DNA of 64,000 nt, taken from the NCBI GenBank assembly GCA_024641095.1, contig JAHEDR010000002.1, positions 1 through 64,000 of the forward strand, in the 5' to 3' direction. The translations under genes and the position numbers were made by a program. The first letter of the stretch is position 1. Each line of letters begins with the position of its first letter. Origin of the DNA: Rhodoluna sp. GTDB lineage: Bacteria; Actinomycetota; Actinomycetes; Actinomycetales; Microbacteriaceae. The notes under the pieces were generated by a model. That model had not been told where the DNA came from. It ran no database searches and saw only the letters and a program-made list of their open reading frames with translations. Shown piece by piece: positions 16,663-25,180 of the stretch.

Positions 16663-18244
16663 TTTTCGCGCCTCCAGTTTGTATTGCTTGTTGTTGTTGT
16701 TCTTGCTGGCGCGTGTAACCAGAGTCAGCAGAGGTTTGACTAGCCACAACGGCAGAGACGTTTGAATTTCCTGCAAGTTTTGCCGGTGCTAAGGATCGTT
16801 CGGCACCAATCACCCAAGTGTCTTTAGAGCCGCCTCCCTGTGAGGAATTCACCACCAGCTCTCCTTCTGGAAGAGCAACACGGGTAAGACCACCGGGTAA
16901 CACCCACACATCTTTTCCGTCATTGACCGCAAATGGTCTTAAGTCTGCGTGACGCGGTCGAAGCCCTTCTTCTACGAGTGTTGGAATTGTTGAAAATTGA
17001 ATTACCGGCTGCGCAATCCAACCACGAGGATCTTTTACTAATCTTTTTTGCAGGTCGTCAAGTTCTTTTTTAGTTGCAGCCGGGCCTACAACAAGACCTT
17101 TTCCACCCGAACCATCAACTGGCTTGACCACCAATTCATCTAGCCGATCTAAAACTTCCTCGAGACTAGCTCTCTCTTCAAGTCTCCAGGTTTTTACGTT
17201 TTCTATTATCGGTTTCTCATTTAGGAAATATTTTGTGAGATCTGGCATGTAGGTGTATACCAACTTGTCATCAGCCACTCCGTTACCAACGGCATTTGCC
17301 AGAGTGACGTTTCCGAGTCTCGCCGAATTTAATAAACCGGGGGGACCAAGAACTGAATCAGCCCTAAACGCCAACGGGTCTAAGAATTCGTCGTCCACGC
17401 GACGGTAAATAACGTCAACTCTTCGCGGACCAGCTGTGGTTCGCATATAAACTTTTCCGCCCGTGCAGAATAGGTCGCGTCCTTCAACTAGTTCAAGACC
17501 CATGAGGCGGGCAAGAAGTGTGTGTTCAAAATACGCACTGTTATAAACACCCGGGGTAAGAACAACCACAACCGGATCTTCAATGCCGCTTGGCGCAGCC
17601 GCACGAAGTGCTGCAAGTAATTTGTTCGGATAATCTCCGACCGGCTGAATTCGCATCTGTTGAAAAAGCTCTGGGAGCGTTTGTGCCATCACACGGCGAT
17701 TGGAAATTACGTAGCTCACGCCAGATGGCACTCGCACGTTGTCTTCCAGTACACGCCAAGTTCCAGCTGCATCTCGAATCAAATCAATACCGCTCACCTG
17801 AATTCGAACCCCATTGGCTGGGTCAATTCCGTGCGCGGCACGGTGGAAGTGGGCAGATGAAGCAACTAAAGATGCCGGGATCACTCCGTCTCGAATGCAA
17901 TTCTGAGGGCCGTAGATGTCTGCCAAGAATGCTTCCAGCACTTTAACTCGCTGCTTAACTCCAGAATCTAAGACGTTCCATTCATTCTTTTCAATCACCC
18001 TGGGAACGGCATCAAGCGGGAAAGGTCGTTCCTCGCCGGCAAAGTCAAACGTCACACCTTGGGCCAAGTAAGAATCGGCAAGGGCATTGGTTCGCCCGCG
18101 CAGTTCCTCCTGGGTCATGCCAGCCAAGGTTTCGTGAATCTTCTTATATAGAGGGCGTACCTTGCCGGGTCCTGCAAACATCTCGTCGTAGGCGCCATTA
18201 GCGACCCCCGCTGTGGCAGGGTAGGTCTCAAATAGATCTCCCAT
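16655..18244 (-). CDS. Circularly permuted ATP-grasp type 2 protein (DUF404/DUF407)
   Basis: A 529-aa ATP-grasp-like ligase. It starts MGDLFETYPA and carries FAGPGKVRPLY at about residues 25-35, the IDLIRDAAG/ EDNVRVPSGVSY segment and the ATP-binding VKPVDGSGGKGLVVG loop. Ends with a Gln-rich, low-complexity tail (QQEQQQQ), unusual for the family. Family members are predicted to form peptide (C-N) bonds, substrates unknown. The start at 18244 follows TATTTT at leaderless spacing; a longer frame to 18364 would overlap the divergent promoter. Confidence 0.9.
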   Translation of the reverse strand: MGDLFETYPATAGVANGAYDEMFAGPGKVRPLYKKIHETLAGMTQEELRGRTNALADSYLAQGVTFDFAGEERPFPLDAVPRVIEKNEWNVLDSGVKQRVKVLEAFLADIYGPQNCIRDGVIPASLVASSAHFHRAAHGIDPANGVRIQVSGIDLIRDAAGTWRVLEDNVRVPSGVSYVISNRRVMAQTLPELFQQMRIQPVGDYPNKLLAALRAAAPSGIEDPVVVVLTPGVYNSAYFEHTLLARLMGLELVEGRDLFCTGGKVYMRTTAGPRRVDVIYRRVDDEFLDPLAFRADSVLGPPGLLNSARLGNVTLANAVGNGVADDKLVYTYMPDLTKYFLNEKPIIENVKTWRLEERASLEEVLDRLDELVVKPVDGSGGKGLVVGPAATKKELDDLQKRLVKDPRGWIAQPVIQFSTIPTLVEEGLRPRHADLRPFAVNDGKDVWVLPGGLTRVALPEGELVVNSSQGGGSKDTWVIGAERSLAPAKLAGNSNVSAVVASQTSADSGYTRQQEQQQQAIQTGGAKNA

Positions 18245-18250
18245 GGTTTG

Positions 18251-18256
18251 AAAATA
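18251..18256 (-). promoter_or_regulatory. Predicted -10 element for the ATP-grasp operon
   Basis: TATTTT on the minus strand, 6 nt before the ATG at 18244, consistent with a leaderless three-gene mRNA. Confidence 0.5.
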
Positions 18257-18393
18257 GCCTTGGGTTATTGCGTATGTGTTTCGTTGATGGGTCTGGGAGC
18301 GAACATATTCGGGAGAATCTCGGCATTTTGATTTACACTCGGTTCCCAGCCATAACCCAGACAACTCCCAGACTTCGGAACCAAACTGACCTT

Positions 18394-19812
18394 ATGAGCA
18401 ATTCAGTACAGAGCCAGCTTCGCCTGGTTGAGCCTAATAAACAGGTTCGAATCGGTGAGCGCAAGATTGTTCGCGTGAAGCGGGCCCAGGACATCATTGA
18501 GATCATTGCCTGGTCAATCGTGATGGCTGTGCTGGTGATGTTCCTGATAGACGGTGGCTTGAAAGGCATAACCGATGTGCCTACCGCCCTTGGTGCAATT
18601 AGCCGCGTTACCTCTTTACTTGGTACGGCTCTCCTTTTGATTCAAATGCTCTTGATTGCGCGAATTCCATGGATTGATAAGTTCTACGGTCACGATGGCG
18701 CAACAGTTACTCACAAAAAGCTTGGCAAGCCGGTTTTATATTTCATCAGCGCACACTTTTTGTCTTCACTCATTCAGTACGCAATCAACGACGGTAAAAA
18801 CATTGTTGAAACGCTATTTGGTTTCTTAAATATTCAAGACTTGCTACTTGCCACAATCAGTTTTGCTCTGATGCTGGTTGTTGTGGTTACCTCGCTCAAC
18901 TTTGCGCGCCGCGCCATGAGCTACGAATCTTGGTTCTTCGTGCACTTAACCGCATACGTATCAGTTGCAGTTGCAGTTCCACACATCATTACAACCGGAA
19001 GTGACGTTGCGGGCAAACCAGTTCAAACAACTATTTGGGTTGCACTCTACCTATTTGTTTTCTTGAACGTACTTTGGTTCCGCGTTTGGATTCCGGTTCG
19101 CAAGTCTTATCGCAAACGTTTGGTGCTTGCACAAACCGTGCGCGAATCATCGGACACTGTGTCGCTCTACCTAACCGGTAAGCACCTAGAAAAGATCGAA
19201 GCTGTTTCTGGTCAATTCTACTTCTTGCGCATCATGACTCCTACTCAGTGGTGGCGCCCTCACCCATTCTCAATTTCTGCGGCGCCAAATGGTTCATACC
19301 TAAGATTCACAATTGGAGACCGTGGTGACGACACCAAGCTCATGCAGAACTTGAAGCCTGGTACTCCGGTAGCGATTGAAGGACCATACGGTTTGTTCAC
19401 CGAGGAACGTCGCACACGTGAAAAAGTTGTGCTGATTGCATCGGGTATTGGTATTCCACCAATTCGCACGCTTGCCGAATCAATGGCTGCGCGCCCAGGT
19501 GACATCACTGTGATCTATCGTGTGCGCAACGCGCAAGACGCATCACTACTTGCTGAGATCCAAGAAGTTTGTCGCCGTCGCGGATTTGCCTTGCACGTCA
19601 TTGAAGGCCCTCGTGGTCCAAAGAATTCTTGGTTGAACGACGACGGCTCTGGCAATCCGGACGTTGCACGACTAACCATGTTGGCACCACACATTAGCGA
19701 GGCCGATGTTTACATCTGTGGTCCACAGGTGTGGACCGAGAGCGTCATTAAGTCAGTTCGCAAAGCTGGTACTCCGGTAGACAGCATTCACTCAGAGGAG
19801 TACGCCTGGTGA
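18394..19812 (+). CDS. Ferric-reductase-like transmembrane flavoprotein
   Basis: A 472-aa membrane oxidoreductase. About six transmembrane helices lie between residues 30 and 235. His residues in helix 3 (YFISAHFLSSL) and helix 5 (FFVHLTAYV, AVPHIITTG) are candidate heme ligands. The cytoplasmic half is ferredoxin-reductase-like, with FAD-binding RPHPFSIS and NAD(P)-binding ASGIGIPPIRTLAE. It probably passes electrons from NAD(P)H through FAD and heme to the extracytosolic flavoproteins encoded next. The start at 18394 is chosen because the longer frame lacks family sequence. First gene of a four-gene operon. Confidence 0.88.
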   Translation: MSNSVQSQLRLVEPNKQVRIGERKIVRVKRAQDIIEIIAWSIVMAVLVMFLIDGGLKGITDVPTALGAISRVTSLLGTALLLIQMLLIARIPWIDKFYGHDGATVTHKKLGKPVLYFISAHFLSSLIQYAINDGKNIVETLFGFLNIQDLLLATISFALMLVVVVTSLNFARRAMSYESWFFVHLTAYVSVAVAVPHIITTGSDVAGKPVQTTIWVALYLFVFLNVLWFRVWIPVRKSYRKRLVLAQTVRESSDTVSLYLTGKHLEKIEAVSGQFYFLRIMTPTQWWRPHPFSISAAPNGSYLRFTIGDRGDDTKLMQNLKPGTPVAIEGPYGLFTEERRTREKVVLIASGIGIPPIRTLAESMAARPGDITVIYRVRNAQDASLLAEIQEVCRRRGFALHVIEGPRGPKNSWLNDDGSGNPDVARLTMLAPHISEADVYICGPQVWTESVIKSVRKAGTPVDSIHSEEYAW

Positions 19813-20333
19813 GAAAAATCACTCAAAATATTGTTGGCGTAATAAGCCTTGGAGTTCTTGCAACCTCATGGTCAATTGGTCAAGCTACCGAAACCGGTTT
19901 GGTAATTTCAAACCCGGCAGCAACCGATGCCCCGACTACCGCACCAACCACGGACCCAACTGCAGAACCAACTGCGGAACCAAGCGCATCAGCCTCGGCC
20001 ACGCCAACCGCTTCGGCCAAGGCAACTCCTGCGCCTAGCAAAACCGCTTCAACGTCGGCAGCATCGGTCACTAAGAAGAGTGACGCCATTTCATACGTTG
20101 CACACCGCAGACAAGGTGACATGCAGATCTCGGTGACCAAACAGGGTTCGAAAATTACCGATGTGAGCATTATTAGCGGCGGCACTGAGGGCGGAGATTG
20201 GGCAAGCGTGCCTGGGCTTTTGGCCGATGCTGCCTTGAAGGCTCAGGGCTCCGGCTTCGGAAATATTGGTGGGGCAACTCACACCACAGACGCATTCAAG
20301 ACTGCATTGGAGAACGCTCTTGCAAAATTCTAA
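19809..20333 (+). CDS. Extracytosolic FMN-binding domain protein 1
   Basis: A 174-aa protein starting at GTG in a GTGA overlap with the reductase stop. It has an N-terminal signal or anchor (about residues 7-24), a roughly 50-residue Pro/Thr/Ala/Ser linker, then one FMN_bind domain (about 90-174). Near the C-terminus FGNIGGATHTT holds the candidate FMN-acceptor Thr157, where the family consensus is (S/T)GAT. It is expected to carry covalently bound FMN and to accept electrons outside the membrane. Confidence 0.87.
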   Translation: MRKITQNIVGVISLGVLATSWSIGQATETGLVISNPAATDAPTTAPTTDPTAEPTAEPSASASATPTASAKATPAPSKTASTSAASVTKKSDAISYVAHRRQGDMQISVTKQGSKITDVSIISGGTEGGDWASVPGLLADAALKAQGSGFGNIGGATHTTDAFKTALENALAKF

Positions 20334-20745
20334 GAAGCTGGTTGCCAACCAGTACACAAAAAAGCGTCCGTGGATTCTTTCAACCACTCTGATGGTTTTG
20401 GCCAGCATTGGTGGCGCGATTGGAATTAATAACCTTTGGCTTAACCCAGCGGCGAACAACAGTGGCAGCGCTGACGGCACCACCGGAACACAAACCGTTA
20501 AGGGTGACCCAATTCAATACCGATACGGTGTTGTGCAACTTGAGATCACGGCGACCAACGGAAAATTAGAAAAAATTAATGAGATTCAGGCTTCTACCTC
20601 ACGCGGTTGGGAGACTGCGGTGCCTTTGCTGCACGATGCGGCACTGCAGGCACAAAACGTAAACTTTGGAAACATCTCAGGCGCAACATTTATTACCGAG
20701 GCGTATAAGCAAGCGCTATCAAACGCTCTGTCTAAGTTGGGCTAA
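20320..20745 (+). CDS. Extracytosolic FMN-binding domain protein 2
   Basis: A 141-aa paralogue of the preceding protein. It has a short basic N-terminus (KKLVANQYTKKRP), one membrane anchor helix and a single FMN_bind domain. FGNISGATFIT carries the canonical SGAT flavinylation motif (Thr123). The start is probably TTG at 20320 with GGAG 7 nt upstream, overlapping the preceding gene by 14 bp. An ATG at 20266 lies far inside the upstream gene. The pair probably arose by tandem duplication. Confidence 0.84.
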   Translation: MQNSKKLVANQYTKKRPWILSTTLMVLASIGGAIGINNLWLNPAANNSGSADGTTGTQTVKGDPIQYRYGVVQLEITATNGKLEKINEIQASTSRGWETAVPLLHDAALQAQNVNFGNISGATFITEAYKQALSNALSKLG

Positions 20746-21539
20746 TGACTGAACTTCCGTTTGAACATGTTGAAGTTTGCATGGGAACAACTTTTAAGTT
20801 TTCAGGCAGAAGTGAACTAGCCGATTCGGAAACTCAAATTGTGCTTGCACAAGCTTGCGAGATTTTGCACGAGACGGATCGCACATTCAGTTTGTATAAA
20901 CCAGAATCACCACTTTCACGTCTTGCACGTGGTGAAACCAGCGTTCGCGAACTTCCGCCGGTGGTTGATGAAATTTGGAACGAATGTGATGCATGGCAAA
21001 ATGCAACCGATGGTTGGTTCAGTGCCATGACTCCACAAAATACTTTTGATCCATCGGGTGTTGTAAAAACTTGGGCTGCTAAACGCGCAGCCGAATATAT
21101 TTTGCAGGCGGGCATTAATGACTTCACCATGAATGCTGGTGGAGATGTTTGGTTGTCTGATGGTCTAACCAACGACATTGAATTGCGCATTGCAATATCA
21201 AAACCAATTTCAATTGCATCGCCAGATCACGGCATTCTTACCGTGATTGATTTGCAAAACACCAACTACCGAGCAATGGCAACAAGTGGTTCTGCGGAAC
21301 GAGGCGAACACATTTGGAACCCAAAGGCTGCAGACAAAACTGCACCGACCGAGTTACTTCAGGTGAGTGTTGTCTCAAGCGATTTAGTTGTTGCTGATGT
21401 TTGGGCAACCGCGGCATTTGCCGAAGGCGTGCGCGCGATTGATCACCTAAATAAAATTGATGACATTGAAGCGCTGTTTATTTTGGCAAATGGTGAGCTG
21501 GCGGCAACCGATGGATTCGCTGCACTGTTCGCCAAATAG
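20745..21539 (+). CDS. apbE: FAD:protein FMN transferase (ApbE family)
   Basis: A 264-aa Mg-dependent enzyme that attaches FMN from FAD to Thr of FMN-binding proteins. It has the N-terminal HVEVCMGTTFKF strand, FDPSGVVKTWAA near residue 105, NAGGDVW near 127, ATSGSAERGEHIW near 180 and the metal-binding DVWATAAFAEG near 220. No signal peptide or lipobox is visible, unlike exported ApbE lipoproteins. The ATG overlaps the previous stop by 1 bp; the two neighbouring FMN_bind proteins are its likely substrates. Confidence 0.9.
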   Translation: MTELPFEHVEVCMGTTFKFSGRSELADSETQIVLAQACEILHETDRTFSLYKPESPLSRLARGETSVRELPPVVDEIWNECDAWQNATDGWFSAMTPQNTFDPSGVVKTWAAKRAAEYILQAGINDFTMNAGGDVWLSDGLTNDIELRIAISKPISIASPDHGILTVIDLQNTNYRAMATSGSAERGEHIWNPKAADKTAPTELLQVSVVSSDLVVADVWATAAFAEGVRAIDHLNKIDDIEALFILANGELAATDGFAALFAK

Positions 21540-21550
21540 CAAACCACTAT

Positions 21551-22099
21551 TTACCAGATGCTGGGTGCTTCTTCCTTGCCCTTAGGCAATGCGGTGTCTG
21601 CCGCCCACTGGCGAACCCAATCAGGAAGCACCGGCAATTCACCGTGAATCTCGCCGGTAGCAGCAATCACCTGAGCCGGAGTCACAACTCCGTATGAGCG
21701 CTTCAAGAATCTGATACGCACAATCACCTTGGTGAAAATCTCGTTGGCAACCACAAAGCGCTGCTCAAAGTAAAAGGCCTGATCATCCCAGCCAATTACC
21801 TTGGATTCAATATCAAATGACTGCCAAGGGGTCAGTGACTTTCTAAATGTCACTGTCTCGGCAACAACCACCGGGTACCAGCCCAGCTTCTTCCACTTTT
21901 GCCAAGCGCCAGAGCGCAGGGCCAGGTCGTATCTGCTCACATCAAGCAGGGTCAAAAAGACTCCATTATTCATGTGCTTAAAGATGTCTAAATCAGTGGG
22001 CCAAACCCTAAAGGTGCGTCGGCCAACGCTAAACCAGGTTTCTTTGGTGCGCAGGCGCCAGGTTAGAAGCTCGTAGGCAAGACGAAACCAGAGGTTCAT
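21551..22099 (-). CDS. Hotdog-fold acyl-CoA thioesterase
   Basis: A 182-aa thioesterase-superfamily protein. The segment VWPTDLDIFKHMNNGVFLTLLD at about residues 32-53 is the 4-hydroxybenzoyl-CoA thioesterase-like active-site region, with Asp and the HMNNG turn. It probably hydrolyses acyl-CoA esters; the substrate is unknown. Its ATG overlaps the M13 peptidase stop by 1 bp, so the two are translationally coupled. Confidence 0.83.
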   Translation of the reverse strand: MNLWFRLAYELLTWRLRTKETWFSVGRRTFRVWPTDLDIFKHMNNGVFLTLLDVSRYDLALRSGAWQKWKKLGWYPVVVAETVTFRKSLTPWQSFDIESKVIGWDDQAFYFEQRFVVANEIFTKVIVRIRFLKRSYGVVTPAQVIAATGEIHGELPVLPDWVRQWAADTALPKGKEEAPSIW

Positions 22100-24072
22100 T
22101 ACCAGATCACCACGCGGTCAGCCGGGTCAAGCCAAAGCTTGTCGGTTGGCTGAACATCAAAGGCCTCATAGAAGGCACCAATGTTGCGAACAATCTGGTT
22201 GCAACGGAACTCAGGTGGTGAGTGTGGGTCTGTGGCCAGGCGCTGCAAGACCATTTCGTCACGGCCAATTGCGCGCCAAGACTGGCTCCAAGCAACGAAG
22301 AATCGCTGGGCCGCAGTACGGCCATCAATCACCGGAGCTTCGTCGCCATGCAATGAAAGAAGGTATGCCTTGTAAGCAATTTCCAGACCGCTTAGGTCAC
22401 CAATGTTTTCACCAATGGTTAGTTCACCGTTGACCTTGTGCTCGTCACCAAGTTGTTCCGGTGAAAGCTGGTTGTACTGCTCAATTAGTTTTCCGGTGCG
22501 CTGTTCAAATGCTGCACGGTCGGCATCGGTCCACCAAGACTGCAGTGCGCCGTCGCCGTCGTACTTTGAACCCTGGTCGTCAAAGCCGTGCCCAATCTCG
22601 TGGCCAATAACTGCGCCAATCGCACCAAAGTTAATTGCGTCATCGGTTTCAAGTGAGAAGAACGGCGGCTGCAAGATTGCTGCCGGAAAAACAATTTCGT
22701 TGAAGCCTGGGTTGTAATACGCGTTCACAGTTTGTGGAGTCATGAACCATTCGTCGCGATCAAGCGGTGCACCAATCTTTGCTGCTTCGCGCTCGTGCTC
22801 GAATGCATTTGCACGACGAACATTGCCAACCAAATCATCACGCCTAATTTCTAGTGATGAGTAGTCTTTCCACTTATCTGGAAAACCAATCTTTGGTGTG
22901 AACTTGTCTAGCTTTACCAAAGCCTTCTTTTTGGTTTCATCGGTCATCCAATCAAGTTTTTGAATGCTCTGGCGGTACGCCTCAATCAGGTACTGCACCA
23001 GTTCGTCCATGCGTGCTTTAGCTGCAGGTGGAAAGTGCTTCTCAACATAAATCTGACCGATAACTTCGCCGAGCGAACCTTCAACCAAAGACACCGCGCG
23101 CTTCCAACGTGCTCGGTTAACAGGAGCGCCAGTTAGCTTGGTTCCGTAAAATGCAAAACGTTCGTTTACAAATTCATCGCTAAGCAAAGATGCAGCAGAA
23201 CCAATTACTTTCCATGCCATCCAAAGTTTGATTGTCTCCAGATTTTCTTGCTTATAAATATGTGCAAGCCCCTTAAAGAAACTTGGCATCATCACAACGG
23301 TTTCTGCCAGAACCTTCTTATCTAGTTCCGCGCCTACCAACCAAGTTGACCAATCAAAAGTTGAAGTTAGTTTTTGCAATTCTTCAAAACTGGTTAGGTT
23401 GTAAGTTTTTTCGGCGTCGCGAGAATCAACATTGTTCCAGTGCACGGCCGCGAGCGCGGTTTCAAATTCCATAATGCGGTGAGCTGCCGAATCGGCATCG
23501 GTGTTTGACCAGCCAGCAAGGTGCAGCATTTGAGAAATGTGCGGCACGTAGGCATCGCGAATTTCTGCGTGCTTCTCTTCGCGATAGTAGGCCTCGTCGG
23601 GCAGTCCAATGCCGCCGTGATAAAGGTTCACGATGTAGCGCGAAGGATTGCCCGGATCGTTGTCTACGTATGAACCAAACAGGCCACCAATGCCGTGCTT
23701 TGAGAACTCACCCATTAGCTTGGTGGTTTCTTCAAGGTCGGTCAGGTGCTTAATAAAGTTGAGCTCGGCTGCAATAGGTGCGGCACCAAGTTCGTTGGCG
23801 CGGTCCTCATCCATAAATGAGGCATACAGGTCACCAATCTGCTGGGCAGGGCTGCCCTCAGTTGCGCCCTCGGTTGCAGCAGCTTCAAGAAGGATCTCTT
23901 TCACCGCAGCCTCGGCGTCGTCTGCCAACATGTGGAAGGAGCCGTACATGCTCTTGTCCTCAGGTATCTGGGTCTCGGCGAACCATTTGCCATTTACATG
24001 GCGGAATAAGTCGTCTTGGACTCGAACGTTGTGATCAATTGAGGTTTCTTCAATGCCTGGCTTCATGCTCAT
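22099..24072 (-). CDS. M13 family zinc metallopeptidase (neprilysin/PepO-like)
   Basis: A 657-aa endopeptidase with typical PepO length. The zinc site is VIGHEIGHGFDDQG near residue 495 (HExxH), with the third ligand and downstream Asp in GENIGDLSGLEIAY near 553. The substrate-binding NAYYNPGFNEIVFPA segment precedes it. No signal peptide is visible, so it may act in the cytoplasm on small peptides. Preceded by TAGGAT at leaderless spacing. Confidence 0.93.
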   Translation of the reverse strand: MSMKPGIEETSIDHNVRVQDDLFRHVNGKWFAETQIPEDKSMYGSFHMLADDAEAAVKEILLEAAATEGATEGSPAQQIGDLYASFMDEDRANELGAAPIAAELNFIKHLTDLEETTKLMGEFSKHGIGGLFGSYVDNDPGNPSRYIVNLYHGGIGLPDEAYYREEKHAEIRDAYVPHISQMLHLAGWSNTDADSAAHRIMEFETALAAVHWNNVDSRDAEKTYNLTSFEELQKLTSTFDWSTWLVGAELDKKVLAETVVMMPSFFKGLAHIYKQENLETIKLWMAWKVIGSAASLLSDEFVNERFAFYGTKLTGAPVNRARWKRAVSLVEGSLGEVIGQIYVEKHFPPAAKARMDELVQYLIEAYRQSIQKLDWMTDETKKKALVKLDKFTPKIGFPDKWKDYSSLEIRRDDLVGNVRRANAFEHEREAAKIGAPLDRDEWFMTPQTVNAYYNPGFNEIVFPAAILQPPFFSLETDDAINFGAIGAVIGHEIGHGFDDQGSKYDGDGALQSWWTDADRAAFEQRTGKLIEQYNQLSPEQLGDEHKVNGELTIGENIGDLSGLEIAYKAYLLSLHGDEAPVIDGRTAAQRFFVAWSQSWRAIGRDEMVLQRLATDPHSPPEFRCNQIVRNIGAFYEAFDVQPTDKLWLDPADRVVIW

Positions 24073-24078
24073 CCCTTT

Positions 24079-24084
24079 ATCCTA
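24079..24084 (-). promoter_or_regulatory. Predicted -10 element for leaderless M13 peptidase gene
   Basis: TAGGAT on the minus strand, 6 nt before the ATG. AAAGGG directly abuts the ATG and is too close to act as a ribosome site. Confidence 0.5.
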
Positions 24085-24134
24085 TGAGCACGTTGGCCTT
24101 TAGATGCGGGCTAGCCAGCGCAAAGGGCCGCGCG

Positions 24135-24140
24135 TAGAAT
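24135..24140 (+). promoter_or_regulatory. Predicted -10 element for leaderless trhO
   Basis: TAGAAT, a near-perfect -10, 7 nt before the ATG at 24148. No Shine-Dalgarno sequence is present. Confidence 0.6.
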
Positions 24141-24147
24141 TGGGCTT

Positions 24148-25059
24148 ATGGAGCTCCAGAAAATCATTTTGTACTACGGCTTTGCGCCGGTTGCTGACCC
24201 AATTGCTATGAAGCTTTGGCAGAAGACTCTTTGTGAGTCACTGAACCTAAAGGGACGCATCATTGTTTCAAAGCACGGCATCAACGGAACCTTGGGCGGC
24301 AACATGTCTGACCTAAAGAAGTACGTTCGCGCAACCAAAGAATTCCCTGGCTTCGGCAAAATTGATTTCAAGTGGTCTGATGGCACCGGCAATGACTTCC
24401 CTCGCCTATCGGTGAAAAACCGTAACGAGCTGGTTGCGTTCACTACACCCGATGAAATCACCGTGGAAAAATCAGGCATTACAAACGGTGGCAAGCACCT
24501 AAAGCCAGCTCAGGTTAATAAGTTGGTTGAAGAGCGCGGCGACGAAGTTGTTTTCTTTGACGGTCGCAACGCTTTTGAAGCACGCATCGGTAAATTCAAA
24601 AACGCAATCGTGCCTGATGTTCAAACATCACACGACTTTGTTGGCGAACTGGAGAGCGGAAAGTACGACCACCTAAAAGACAAGCCAATCGTCACCTACT
24701 GCACCGGCGGTATTCGCTGCGAAATTCTTTCGGCAGTAATGATTAACCGTGGCTTCAAAGAGGTTTACCAAATTGACGGTGGCATCGTTCGCTATGGCGA
24801 GAAGTTTAAAGATTCTGGCCTTTGGGAAGGTTCGCTTTACATCTTTGATGACCGCATGGTTCAAGACTTTTCTGATGAAGCAAAAGTTATTGGTGTTTGC
24901 GAGGGTTGTGGCGGTGCAACAAATGCATTCCGTAATTGCTCCCACGCAGGTTGTAAAGATCTGATCTTGCTTTGTGACAGCTGTTATGCAGACCCTAAGC
25001 ACTCAGAGCACAAGCCAACTCACACCCGTGGAAAGCGTCACGCTGAGCAAGTTGGCTAA
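24148..25059 (+). CDS. trhO: Rhodanese-like tRNA uridine hydroxylase (UPF0176)
   Basis: A 303-aa TrhO/YceA family protein that hydroxylates uridine-34 of certain tRNAs using O2. It has an N-terminal ferredoxin-like domain, then a rhodanese domain with the active loop YCTGGIRCE near residue 191. A Cys-rich C-terminus (CEGCGG, CSHAGC, CDSC) probably binds zinc. The length and motif order match the family. A terminator follows. Confidence 0.9.
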   Translation: MELQKIILYYGFAPVADPIAMKLWQKTLCESLNLKGRIIVSKHGINGTLGGNMSDLKKYVRATKEFPGFGKIDFKWSDGTGNDFPRLSVKNRNELVAFTTPDEITVEKSGITNGGKHLKPAQVNKLVEERGDEVVFFDGRNAFEARIGKFKNAIVPDVQTSHDFVGELESGKYDHLKDKPIVTYCTGGIRCEILSAVMINRGFKEVYQIDGGIVRYGEKFKDSGLWEGSLYIFDDRMVQDFSDEAKVIGVCEGCGGATNAFRNCSHAGCKDLILLCDSCYADPKHSEHKPTHTRGKRHAEQVG

Positions 25060-25071
25060 TAGAAGTTAAAA

Positions 25072-25110
25072 GAAAAACCCCCACCGACACATAGTGGGGG
25101 TTTTCTTGTT
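25072..25110 (+). terminator. Intrinsic terminator after trhO
   Basis: A stem of about 12 bp, GAAAACCCCCAC-type against GTGGGGGTTTTC with loop CGACACATA, followed by TTGTTT. It may also work for the opposite strand. Confidence 0.88.
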
Positions 25111-25180
25111 TATCTATTGGAGGGGTATGTTACTCAAGTTATTCGCGCAAGCGTCGCACAGGCCGTTGCGAGAAACTGCT

